49,219 nucleotides of DNA, taken from the NCBI RefSeq assembly GCF_017996735.1, contig NZ_JAGOGJ010000043.1, positions 1 to 49,219 on the forward strand. Direction: 5' to 3'. Made by a program: the position numbers and the translations under genes. Of this stretch, positions 10,401 to 21,100 are shown one piece after another. Numbering within the stretch: the first letter of the stretch is position 1; the number at the start of each line of letters is the position of its first letter. The notes below the pieces were generated by a model. That model saw only the letters and a list, made by a program, of their open reading frames with translations. It was not told the DNA's origin and ran no database searches. This stretch comes from Niveispirillum sp. (GTDB lineage: Bacteria; Pseudomonadota; Alphaproteobacteria; Azospirillales; Azospirillaceae).

Positions 10401-12107
10401 GCGGCCGACGCGGCTGACGCGACACAGCTTGCCAGCGTCATCACCCAGGCCCGCGCCCGTTTCGGCCGGATCGACGGCGTGATCCATGCCGCCGGCCTGC
10501 CCGGTGCGGTCATGCTGGAAACGCTGACGGCCGAACAGGCCCGGTCGGTGATGGCGCCGAAGGTCGCAGGGGCCTCGGCCCTGATCGACCTGCTGCGTGA
10601 CGATCCGCCCGATTTCATGCTGTTCTGTTCCTCCCTTGCCGCCGTGGCGCCGACGGTGGGACAGGCGGATTACGCCGCCGCCAATGCCGTGCTGGACGCG
10701 CTGGCGCAGCGTCCGGACAACCCGATGCCGGTGCTGTCGGTCAACTGGAACTCCTGGCGCACGCTGGGCATGGCGCAGGATGTGTGGAACCGGGGGGCGG
10801 AAACCACCGTGCTGGACCATCCGTTGTTCCAACGCCGCATTCGCATGCCCGACGGCGAAATCCGCTATGAAGGGCGGCTGGAGGGGGAGCGCGACTGGCT
10901 GTTGGCCGAACATCGGCTGTTCGGGCGCCCGACCCTGCCCGGAACCGGGCTGGTGGCGATGGCCCTGTCGGCCTTCCTGCATCAGCAGGGCGGGTTCAGC
11001 CCCGTGGAACTGCGCGATGTTGCCCTGGTCCGCCCCCTGACAGTGGGCGCGGATGGCGGGGCGCAGATCCGCGTCAGCCTGACACCATCGGCCGGGGGCC
11101 ACTTCTTCCGGGTGGACAGCCTGGTACCGGACGCCGCGCCGTTGTTGCATGGCCAGGGCCAGTTGCTGCCATTGGCGGCCAATGCCTGTCCGGCCCCGGT
11201 GCCAGTGGCGCCAGCGGCGCGATCACACGCCTTGCCCGACCGGGCCCCGCCCGACCTGCATCTGGGCCCGCGCTGGCAATCACTGACGGGATTGAGCAGC
11301 GGTGAGGGTCGCAGCGTCGCCGAACTGGCCCTGGCCCCGGATTTCCATGGCGACATGGCGACGTTCGTCCTGCACCCCGCCCTGCTGGACATTGCCACCA
11401 GCATCCATGGCCATGGGCAGGCGCCCGGCGAACTGCACCTGCCGGTCGGTTACCGCCGCCTGCGCCTCCACCGCCCCTTGGGGCCGGAATTGGTCAGTGT
11501 CGCGCAATCACCGCCCGAGGGCGCGGACGGCACAATGCGCTGGAACATGGTGCTGGCCGACCGTCAGGGGGGCGTGATGGTGGAGATCGAGGGCTATGCC
11601 CTGTCATCGCCCTTCGCCATCATGCCCGTCCTGGCCCCTCCCCCTGCCCTGGACGGGCTGCACGGCAACCCGTTCGAGGTGGACAGCATCACGCCGGAGG
11701 AAGGCGTGGCCATCTTCCGGCGGCTGCCCATCGGTATCACCCCGCAGGTGATGGTCTCCCGCGCCAGGCGCGACGTTACGGTAACAGAAACCCCGGCGGC
11801 ACAGGCGGGTGTCGCGCGTGGGGTGGACCAGGATGCCAGCGCGTTCCTGACCAGCCTGTGGCAGCGCATCCTGGGTGGTCCGCCCCCGGCGCCGGACGCC
11901 AATTTCTTCGAACAGGGCGGCAATTCCCTGGGCGCCACGCGTATCCTGTCACAGATCCGCGAAAGTTTCGGCGTCACGCTCGATATTCGCAGCTTCTTCG
12001 CCACGCCGACCGTGGCGGGACTGGCCCGTCGGATCGAGGATGCCCTTGGCACCCGCACCCGCACCCCGCCGCCCGCAGAAGACGACCGGGAGGAAGGCAC
12101 CCTGTGA
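7443..12107 (+). CDS. Type I PKS module, KS-(gutted AT)-KR-DH-ACP
   Basis: This 1554-residue protein starts at the ATG overlapping the preceding stop (ATGA). The ketosynthase (about 15-430) has Cys180 in QSFCSTSL (usually QTACSTSL), His316 in ECHGTGT and His356 in NIGH, so it looks active. Where an acyltransferase should follow, only KS-AT and post-AT linker sequence plus about 135 residues remain, with no GQGSQ, GHSxGE or HAFH. The ketoreductase is intact (GGLGGIG 932-938, Ser1063/1064, Tyr1077, Asn1081). A dehydratase follows, with His1157 in an HxxxGxxxxP motif and Asp1316 in HPALLD. The expected Gln/His four residues after Asp1316 is Ser1320. The ACP has Ser1495 in GGNSL. KR before DH reverses the common modular order. 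The module would need an acyltransferase in trans, perhaps from gene 1 or gene 4. The acidic C-terminus (EDDREEGTL) faces the TubC-type docking domain of the next protein. Confidence 0.93.
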   Translation: MSMTSTEDDLDGAVAIIGMGLRVPGANTPDAFWRNLRDGVGSISRFTPDELRAAGVPEAEFTRPDYVPAGGTLPDIDQFDAGFFGFTAREAECLAPQNRLLFECCWEALENAGIDPKGTQGRTGLFFGQSTDSYWRNNVEPNLTAMDVGLDFFANPDFLSTGIAYKLDLRGPALTVQSFCSTSLLAVHLARQSLLEGECDMALAGGASVRVPQTQGYRHMPDSLYSADGVVRSFDAGADGTLFSNGVGAVLLKRLEDALEDGDRIDAVIRGSAANNDGSRKAGYNAPSVDGQARVVVQALRDAGISADSIGYVECHGTGTLLGDPIEIAALTKAFRVFTDRRGYCAIGSAKPNIGHADRASGVVGLIKAALSLRHRMLPGLLNFHAPNPRIDFDTSPFRVDGRTRTWDADGGPRRAGVTSLGYGGTNVHLVLEEAPEPPPPTDTGARPHAILLSARSKAALDAMADRLAKHLETHPDLPPAAIAYTLQAGRHGFNHRRLVVGNDTATLIRDLRRPAPETVTTLRNPPVHFIFTAVPLDRVAARAAYRAEPTLRRLLDEGQPARFDRAIDGLSDAAAKQMFDRALARTLIIWGIKPASLRGRFDGAGWPADIPLLPIDTPTDPADIRLTITLPETGGLAQMLGQLWLAGVEPDWKAVHDNAPPQRLALPTYPFERQRHWLAGAQEQGAAPVAPPPAPVAETLPAFRVPSWKRLPPRIQPSSPPCCRILVLDRGGMGERLAMALEASGDTVIRVTPGTAPANPAERRYVVDPTQPDQLDRLLTRLRIWEPVGLILCADPSGPDMAEQALAGFLDLHRWIKAVEATWAGKPFAIHTLATALSQVTGADPVRPELAPLPALAAVAAQEYPGITLRTIDAGVGVTAATIAAEIRFAAPSMVALRGNQRWAPGAEPVELAPDTLAGLLRPGGVYLITGGLGGIGHTLAQHLADAYQARLVLVSRTVPGPHDRGDKARRLAALRQRRVDVLALAADAADATQLASVITQARARFGRIDGVIHAAGLPGAVMLETLTAEQARSVMAPKVAGASALIDLLRDDPPDFMLFCSSLAAVAPTVGQADYAAANAVLDALAQRPDNPMPVLSVNWNSWRTLGMAQDVWNRGAETTVLDHPLFQRRIRMPDGEIRYEGRLEGERDWLLAEHRLFGRPTLPGTGLVAMALSAFLHQQGGFSPVELRDVALVRPLTVGADGGAQIRVSLTPSAGGHFFRVDSLVPDAAPLLHGQGQLLPLAANACPAPVPVAPAARSHALPDRAPPDLHLGPRWQSLTGLSSGEGRSVAELALAPDFHGDMATFVLHPALLDIATSIHGHGQAPGELHLPVGYRRLRLHRPLGPELVSVAQSPPEGADGTMRWNMVLADRQGGVMVEIEGYALSSPFAIMPVLAPPPALDGLHGNPFEVDSITPEEGVAIFRRLPIGITPQVMVSRARRDVTVTETPAAQAGVARGVDQDASAFLTSLWQRILGGPPPAPDANFFEQGGNSLGATRILSQIRESFGVTLDIRSFFATPTVAGLARRIEDALGTRTRTPPPAEDDREEGTL
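9030..9434 (+). other. Vestigial acyltransferase segment inside the PKS module
   Basis: Residues about 530-664 of the preceding PKS sit between a normal KS-AT linker (FNHRRLVV) and the normal post-AT linker (LPTYPFERQRHWL). FIFTAVP stands where FLFPGQGSQ is expected, and AAYRAEPTLRRLLDE and ALARTLIIWGIKPASLRG resemble the helices before the catalytic serine. The GHSxGE elbow and the HAFH region are gone. The same landmark-to-landmark distance is about 340 residues in gene 1 and about 137 here, so roughly 200 residues have been lost. The frame is intact, so this is an in-frame domain deletion and not a frameshift. Confidence 0.8.
12091..12097 (+). promoter_or_regulatory. Shine-Dalgarno site fixing the GTG start of the tri-modular NRPS
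   Basis: AGGAAGG lies 6 nt upstream of GTG 12104, whose last two bases form part of the TGA stop of the PKS gene (GTGA). This supports GTG over the in-frame start further upstream at 11858, which would add 82 residues read out of frame through the PKS ACP region. Starting at GTG puts a TubC-type docking domain exactly at the N-terminus. Confidence 0.75.
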
Positions 12108-15100
12108 GCGACGGGCTGGACATTCTTCTGCGGCAGTTGGAAAGCCTGGATGTCCGGCTATGGGTGGAGGCCGGGCAGTTGCGTTTCTCCGCCCCCAAGG
12201 GGGTGGTGCAGGGTGCCCTGCGCGCGACCATGCTGGAGCGCAAGGCCGATCTGGTGGCGCACCTGCTGGCCGAAAGGGCGGTGCCGGCATCGGCAAACCA
12301 GGAGATGCTGTGGTCGCTGGATCGGCTGGAGACCGACTGCCCCACGCTTTATATCGAAGCCCGCGCCGTCCGGTTGCGGGGCGATCTGGCGGTGCCGGCG
12401 TTGCAGGCGGCGTTAGACGAGTTGTTCCGCCGGCATGACAGCCTGCGCACCCGGCTGGAGCTACGGGATGGCGTGCTGTGCCAACTGGTGGCCCCCACCC
12501 TTTGCGTCCCCATTCCGGTGGAGGATGCGGCCGATCTGGACCCGGCGGCCCTGGAAGCGCGGGTGAACGCCATCGCCTGGGCGCCGTTCGACCTGCAACA
12601 AGCCCCTTTGCTGCGCCTGCATCTGCTGCGCACCGGCGTGCGCGACTGGATCCTGATCCTCAGCCAGCATCATGTGATGACCGACCGCTGGTCCATCGGG
12701 CTGCTGGTGGGCGAATTGTCCGCTCTTTACACCGCATTCCAGGATGGGCACCCGTCGCCGCTACCGCCGCCCCCGGCGCAATATAGCGACTATGCAAGAT
12801 GGCAGCGCGACCGGCTGGCGGGGGAGCATGGTGCAACGCTGCTGGATTACTGGCGCCGCACCCTGGCCGATGCGCCGCCGTTGCTGGCCCTGCCTGCCGA
12901 CCGCCCCTATCCCGCCCGGCAGAGCTATCGCGGCGGCCGCATCACCGTGCCGCTGGCCGCCAGCCTGCGCGAGCGTGTGGAAGGCCTGTGTTTGCAGGAA
13001 CAGGCCACCCCCTTCATGGTGTTCACCGCCGCCTTCACGGCCTTGCTGCACCGGATCACCGGGCAGGATGCCATCGTCCTGGGCACCCCGATCGCCAACC
13101 GCCTGCGTCCGGAACTGGAGGCGGTGCCAGGCTATTTCGTCAATACGCTGGCGCTGCGCACCGATGTCGACGGCACGGCGCCGTTCAGCCGGCTGTTGAG
13201 CCTAGTGCGCGATACCGCTCTTTCGGCCTATGAGCATCAGGAACTGCCCTTCAGCCTGCTGGTCAATGCCCTGCCCCCCCACCGCGCCCTGAACCATCCG
13301 CCGATCTTCCAGGCGATGATCGTGCTGCAGAACATGGAGATGGCGGCGCTTTCCCTGGGTCGCTTAGCTCTGTCCCCCTATCCGCTGCGCATCGACACCG
13401 GCAAATATCCGCTGATGCTGACAATCCTGCCGGATGAGGCGGAAGGCCCGCTGCTGTGCTGGGATTACCAGGACGATGTGTTCGACGCCGCCACCGTAGC
13501 CAAGATCGCCGACCGGTTCAGCCTGCTGCTGGCCGATGCGCTGGCCAATCCTGACAAACCGGTCCGTCACCTGGCCCTGCTGACGCCGGCGGATGAGGTG
13601 CTGCTGCTGCGCGCGTCGAACCGTGACGGCGTCCGCAACGGCAATGACACCATCGCCAGCCTGTTTGCGCGTCAGGCGGCGGCGACACCTCAGGCCATCG
13701 CGATCCGTTTCCAGGACCGGCAGTTGGATTACCGGGCGCTGGATCAATGGTCCGCACGGCTGGCGCGGGCGCTGCGCCGACACGGCATCGGGCCGGGGGA
13801 CCGGGTGGGTGTGCTGCTCGACCGTTCGCCCGAACTGGTCGTCACCTTGCTGGCGGTAGCGAGGGCGGGGGGCGTCTATGTGCCGCTGGACCGGCAATAT
13901 CCATCCGCGCGGCTGGCCTGGATGGCGCAGGATGCCGGCATCGGCCTGCTGGTCACCGACAGGGCCGACACAGACTGGACTGACATTCCCCACCTGATGC
14001 TGGACGGCCTGTCCGATGGCGATGACGGGGCTCTTCCCGACCCCGGCATCAATGCCGGCAGCCCCGCCTATATCATGTACACGTCCGGTTCCACCGGCCG
14101 ACCCAAGGGGGTGGTGATCCCGCACCGGGGCGTGGTCCGGCTGGTGCAGGGGGCCGATTACGCAACGCTGAATGCCGCGCAGACCATGCTGATGCTGGCG
14201 CCGGTATCGTTCGATGCTTCGACCCTTGAGATTTGGGGCAGCCTGCTGAATGGCGGCACCCTGCTGATCGCGCCACCGCTGGACAATGACCTGCTGGCGC
14301 TGGGTCGCATCATCCGCGAAGGCGGGGTCACCATCCTGTGGCTGACCGCCGGCCTGTTCTCCCTGATGGTCGATACGTGCCTGGACGACCTGCGCGGGGT
14401 TCGGCAATTGCTGGCCGGCGGTGACGCCCTGTCACACCGTCATGTCGCCCGGGCGCTGGCCAGTCTGCCGGATACCACCCTGATCAATGGCTATGGCCCG
14501 ACGGAAAACACCACCTTCACCGCTTGCCACACCTTCGCCAAAGGGCCGCCGGGGGCGATACCGGTCGGGCGGGCCATCGCCGGCACCTGTGTCTGGATCA
14601 TGGATGCGCATGGCAACCCGGTGCCGCCCGGCGTCATCGGGGAGTTGCTGACCGGCGGCGACGGGCTGGCCATCGGCTATCACAACCGCCCCGATCTGAC
14701 CGCCGAGCGTTTCGTCACACTGGAAATCCGGCTGGGCGGCCGGTCATGGACGGAGCGTCTCTACCGTACCGGCGACCTGGCCCGCTGGATCCCCGATCCA
14801 GCCGGTGACGGGCTGGTGGCGGAAATCCTGGGCCGCATGGACCAGCAGGTAAAGATCCGCGGTTTCCGTATCGAGCCGGGGGAGGTGGAGGCAAGGCTGG
14901 GCACCCTCCCCTTCATCGCCGATTGCGCGGTCGTGGTCCGCCGGGACGAGGGTGAGGCGCAGTTGGTGGCCTATTACGTGCCCACGGAGGCTGGCATGGC
15001 CGGCGATCCGCGCGCAGCCCTGGCCCGCCAATTGCCGGACCATATGGTCCCCGCCCGGTTCGTGGCGCTGGACGCCCTGCCGCTGACCGCCAACGGCAAG

Positions 15101-18100
15101 ACCGACCGCAAGGCCCTGGCATCGGATCGGTACTGCGGTGAAGCCGCCCGGGCCGGAGAGGCACCGGCCGGTCCGACCGAATGCCTGCTGGCAGAGATCT
15201 GGGCCGGGGTGCTGGACGGCGGCGGCCCGGTCTACCGCGACGACCATTTCTTCGAACGCGGCGGCAATTCCCTGACCGCGATCCGCATGATCGCCCGTGT
15301 CCGCGAGGCGCTGGCCGCCGCCGGCCGCCCGGATGCGTTGCCGGTGCGCACCATCTTCGAGAACCCCCGGCTACAAGACCTGGCCCAAATCATCGACGGC
15401 GATGTGGGACGGGTGGAAACAGCCCCCGCCCTGGCGCCGCGTGGTCTGGGCCGCACCAGCCTGCCTTTGTCGCATGCGCAGGAACGGCTATGGGTGCTGG
15501 AAAAGCTGCTGCCGATGGGCGGCACCTACAATGTGCCGGGCCAATACCGGCTGCGGGGGCCGCTGGATGTCGCAGCGCTGGAACAGGCCCTGCTGACCAT
15601 CATTGCCCGCCATGACACGCTGTCGGCGGTCTTCGCCGAACAGGACGGGCGCGGCGTGCATCACATTGCCGCCACCGGTTTCCGGCTGAACCAGCGCGAC
15701 TGCATCGAAGCCGACCTGCCCCTGCTATTGGCCGAGGGGGCGGAAGCCCCGTTCGACCTGGAACGCGGGCCGCCGATCCGCGCCACCCTGCTGCGCATCG
15801 GCCCGCAGGACCATTGTCTGCAGATGGTGATGCATCATCTGGTCTGCGATGGCTGGTCGGTGGCCTTATTCCTGCGCGAACTGGAAACGCTTTATGCCGG
15901 CCGTCCGGCACCCGCGCCCCTGCCGGTGCAGTACCAGGATTTCGCCGACTGGCATCGGGAATGGCTGCGCGGTCCCCGGCTGGACCGGCTGCTCTCCTAT
16001 TGGCGGGGCAAGCTGGAGGGGTTGCCGGACGGGCTGGAACTACCAACCGATTTTCCCCGCCCCCCGGTGCCCGGCAACCGCGGCGCCGTGGCCAGCTTCG
16101 ATATCGGTATCGATGCGGCGGCGCTGGACCGGTTGTGTCTGGGGCGCGGGGTCAGCCGTTTCATGCTGTTCTACGCTGCCTTCGCCAGCCTGTTGCAGCG
16201 GATCACGGGGCAGGCGGATTTCGGGGTGGGCACCCCCATCGCCGGCCGCCATCACCGCAATGTCGAACCGCTGATCGGCTTCTTTGCCGACACGCTGGTG
16301 CTGCGCACGCCGGTGGCAGCGGATGAGCCATTCACCGCCCTGCTTGACCGGGCACGTCAAACGGTGCTGGAGGCGTTCGACCATCAGGATCTGCCCTTCA
16401 CCGCCCTGGTGGAGGCGCTGAAACCCAGCCGCCGCCTGGATATCACCCCTTTGTTCCAGGTGATGTTGGCGGTGGAGGAGGAAGCAGCGTTCGCCATCGA
16501 CCTGCCGGGCCTGACGGTGACGCCAGTGGCCTGGGCCCCGCCCTTCGCCAAGTACGACCTGACCCTGACGGTTCAACCGGCCGGCACCGGCTTCACCGGC
16601 AGCCTTGAATACAACACCGACCTGTTCCAGCCGGACAGGATGGTCCGGCTGGGCCGGCAATTCGCCATCCTGCTGTCGGCGATCCTCACCGATGCGGACC
16701 AGCCGGCCGACGCCATCGACCTGCGTGACGCCACGGAACGCGCCGGCCCGCCCGGTCTGGCGGGTGAGATACGTCCCCTCCCCCCTGATGCCGGCCTGCA
16801 TGAACTGGTGGCCGAACAGGCGCGGCGGACCCCGGATGCCATCGCCCTGACCTATGCCGGCACCAGCCTGACCCATGGCGCGGTGGATGCCGCCGCCAAC
16901 CGGCTGGCCCATCACCTGATCGCCCACGGCCTGCGGCCCGGTGGGCTGGTCGGCGTCCATCGCCGCCGGTCCCTGGACTTACCGGTGATGCTGCTGGCCA
17001 TCCTGAAAGCCGGCGGTGCCTATGTGCCGCTCAACCCGGCCCACCCGGACGGGCGCATCGCCGCCATCATCGCCACCGCCCGGCCGGCCATCATCCTGAC
17101 CGGTCCGGACTTCCCACTGGCCGATATCGCCATTCCCCTGCTGGACCCGGATGCAGAGGCGGAGATCATCGCCACCTGGCCCGATACCCCGCCGGATGTG
17201 GCCCCCGCCCCCGCCAGGCCGGCCTATGTGATGTTCACTTCCGGCTCCACCGGCACGCCCAAGGGCGTGGCCGTGCCGCACCGGGCCATCGTCAATCATC
17301 AGCTTTGGTTTGGCAGCACCTTTGCACTGTCGGCGGATGACGTGCTGCTGCAGATGACGTCCTTCGATTTCGACGCGTCGGTCATCGAATTCTTCGCGCC
17401 GCTGCTGTGCGGCGGCCGTCTGGTCATCGCCCCGCCCGGCAGCGAGAAGGACCCGGCCGCCCTGCGCGACCTGATCCAGGCCGGCGGCATCACCCTGTTC
17501 CAGGCCGTGCCGGCCCTGTTGCAGGTGATGGCGGAAGGCCGGCTGCTGGCCGACTGCCCGTCGCTGCGCATCATCCTGTCGGGTGGCGAGGTGCTGGCGA
17601 CCGACCTGCAGGAAAGGCTGCTGGTCCAGGTGGCGCCGGCCCGCCTGTTCAACCTTTACGGCCCGACCGAGACCTGCATCGACGCCGTGTTTCGCGAATG
17701 CCGGCCGGGATGGCGCCAGGCCACGGTGCCTATTGGCCGGCCGGTGAACAATATGCGGGCCTATGTGCTGGACAGTCAGTTGCGGCCCGTCGCGGCGGGG
17801 ATGCCGGGGGAATTGTTCCTGGCCGGCGCCAATCTCGCCCTCGGCTATCTGGACGCACCGGCCCTGACCGATGCCGCCTTCCTTCCCGATCCGTTCGCGG
17901 GCGGGCGGATGTACCGCACCGGCGACCGGGTGCGGCTGGGCCCGGAGGGGTTGGAATTCCTGGGCCGCACCGACCAGCAGGTCAAGGTCCGTGGTTTCCG
18001 CATCGAAACAGCGGAGGTGGAGGCGGCGCTGAACGCCATTGCATCAGTGCGCGAAAGTGCGGTGATCGGCATCCGCCGGCCCGGCGATACCGAGCACCGG

Positions 18101-21100
18101 CTGCTGGCATTCATCGCCGTCGTCACCGGTACGGTGCCGCCCGACGAGGCCGTACTGCGGGCGGTACTGAAACGCACCCTGCCCGATTACATGGTGCCGG
18201 CGCATTTCATCACCCTGGATGCGCTACCCCTGGCGTCCAGCGGCAAGGTCGATCGCCGCCGGCTGGAGGTAATGGCGGGGTCTGCCCTGACCAGTGCCCC
18301 CGCGCGCACCGACCGTGTCATGCCGCATGGCGAGACCGAAACCCTGCTGGCGTCGATCTGGCAGGAGGTGCTGAAATGCGGCCCCATCGGCATCCATGAC
18401 GATTTCTTCGCGCTGGGCGGCCATTCCCTGATGGCGGTGCAGGTCGTGGCGCGCATCCGCGGTCGCTGGCCGGTCGACCTGTCGGTGCGCCATGTGTTCG
18501 AGGCGCCGACCATCGCCGGCCTGTCCCTGGTTCTGGCGGACCTGCTGGCACGTGATGCCCCGCAAGCTACCCGCCCGCCGCTGGTGGCCGTGCCGCGCCG
18601 GATGGAGGCGGATGGCACGGCGCTGATGCCGGTTTCCTACGCTCAGCGCTCCCTCTGGTTCCTGGACCGGCTTGAAGGTGGCGGGCGGGCCTATACGACG
18701 GTGGGTGCCTTCGTGCTGACCGGAAGTATCGATAGTGCCGCCCTGTCCGTCGCGTTGGATGCGCTGATGCAACGGCATGAGGCGCTGCGTACCTGCTTCC
18801 TGCTGGGTGGGGACGAGCCGCGCCAACGCATCCTGCCGCCCCTGCCCATGCCATTCTCCCGCAAGAGCGCGATTGGAAGCGACGTAGCGCCCGCCGATCT
18901 GGCCCTGGCCGAGACGGCACGGCCGATTGACCTGTCGAGCGAGCCGCCGCTGCGCTTCACCCTGATCGAACTGGCACCCGACCGGCATCTGGGCGTGCTG
19001 ACCTGGCACCATATCGCCACCGATGGCTGGTCGCTGGGCGTATTCGTGCGGGAGGTCGGGGAACTCTACACCGCCGCCATCACCGGGCGGCACGCCATCC
19101 TGCCGCCGCTGCCCGTGCAATATGGCGATTACGCCCTCTGGCAGGAACGCTGGCTGGCCAGCCCCGGCTTCGCCGCCCAGCTCGCCTACTGGAAGACCCA
19201 GTTGGACGGCGCGCCATCGCATCTCAACCTCTGCACCGACCGGCCACGGCCGCACCGCCAGAGCTTTCGCGGCGCCACGGTACGGTTCCAACTGGATGCG
19301 GGTCTGTGCCGCCGCCTGCTGGCCATCACGCAGGATGCCAAAGCCAGCCTGTTCATGATCTTGCTGGCGGGGTTCATGGTGCTGCTGCACCGCCATTCCC
19401 GTCAGGATGATATCCTGGTCGGCACTCCCGTCGCCAATCGGCCGGATGCCGCGCTGGAGGGGCTGATCGGCTTCTTCACCAACACTCTGGTGCTGCGCGG
19501 CCGCACGGCTGGGAACCCGCGCTTTGCCGATTTCCTGGGCGAGGTGCGGGATACCGCACTGGCGGCCTTCGCCAATCCCGACGTGCCGTTCGAGAAGCTG
19601 GTTGACGCCATCGCCCCCCCGCGCAGCCTGTCGCATTCACCGCTGTTCCAGGCGATGTTCAACCTGCAGAACACCCCGGCGGCCCCGGTTATACTGCCGG
19701 ACCTGACCCTGACGCCGCTGGAGATCGATACCGGCACCGCCAAGTTCGACCTGCTGCTGACCCTGATCGGTAGCGGCGATGGGGATGGGCTGGACGGCCA
19801 CTGGGAATATAGCACCGACCTGTTCGACCCGCAGACGGCCCGGCGGATGGCCGACCAGTATGTCACGCTGCTGCGGGCCGTGGCCGACGCACCGGAACAG
19901 CGCCTGCGTGAACTGGCGCTGTTTGCCGATGCCGACCGCGACCGGCTGTTGGAGACCTGCCGGGGACCGGTGCTGGACGGTGGCGGGGACGGCACCTTGC
20001 ATGACCTGTTCCGACAGACCACCGCCCGCATACCCGACGGGGTGGCGGTGACGTTTGCCGGCCGCAGCCTGACATATGATGAGCTGGACCGCTGGAGCGA
20101 CGGGCTGGCCCGGCGTCTGGTGGGCCTGGGCGTCCGGCCCGGCATGCCGGTCGGCATCCGGCTGGACCGGTCGCTGAAGATGGTGGCCGCCCTGCTGGGC
20201 ATCCTGAAGGCGGGTGGGGCCTATGTACCGCTCGACCCCACCCTGCCGGCAGCCCGGCGGGATTTCATCATCGGCGATGCCGGGCTGGGCTGGGTGATGG
20301 GGGATGAACCGGCCGGCGGCCTGCCGCACGGGTGCCAGATCGTGCCCGTCGGTCCGGAAGGTGAAGGCCCGCGGCCGGACGTGGCGCCGTCACCGGAATC
20401 CCTCGCCTATGTGCTGTACACGTCCGGATCGACGGGGCGGCCCAAGGGCGTGCTGATGCCGCACCGGGCGCTGGTCAACCTTATCCGCTGGCAGGTGGCC
20501 GAACCCTCGTTCCGGCCCGGCCTGCGCACCCTGCAATTCACCACCCTGGGCTTCGACGTCGCCTGTCAGGAGATGTTCGCCACCTGGGCATCGGGCGGTA
20601 CCCTGGTGCTGATGCCCGACGCGCTGCGCCGCGACGTACCGGCGATGATCGGCAAGGCCGCCGCCTGGGGCATTCAGCGCATCTTCCTGCCCTTCACCGC
20701 TCTGCAGCAGATGGCCGAGGCCTGGCCCCTGGCCACCACCCGCCCCCATGACCTGCGCGAACTGATCACCGCCGGGGAACGGCTGAAGGTGACGCCGGCG
20801 CTGCGGCGGATGTTCCGTGACTTGCCCAACTGCCGGCTGGTCAACCAGTACGGCCCGACCGAGACCCATGTCGCCACCGCCCTGGTGCTGCCCGACGATC
20901 CCGATACCTGGCCGGAACTGCCGCGCATTGGCCGGCCCATCGCCAATACGACCATCCATATCCTGGACGAGGAGGGGCGCCCCCTGCCGCCCGGCGTGCC
21001 GGGCCAGCTCTGGATCGCCGGCATGGCGGTCAGCCACGGCTATCTGGGCCGGCCCGACCTGACGGAGGCGGCCTTCCGCCCCGACCCGTTCGGTACGACC

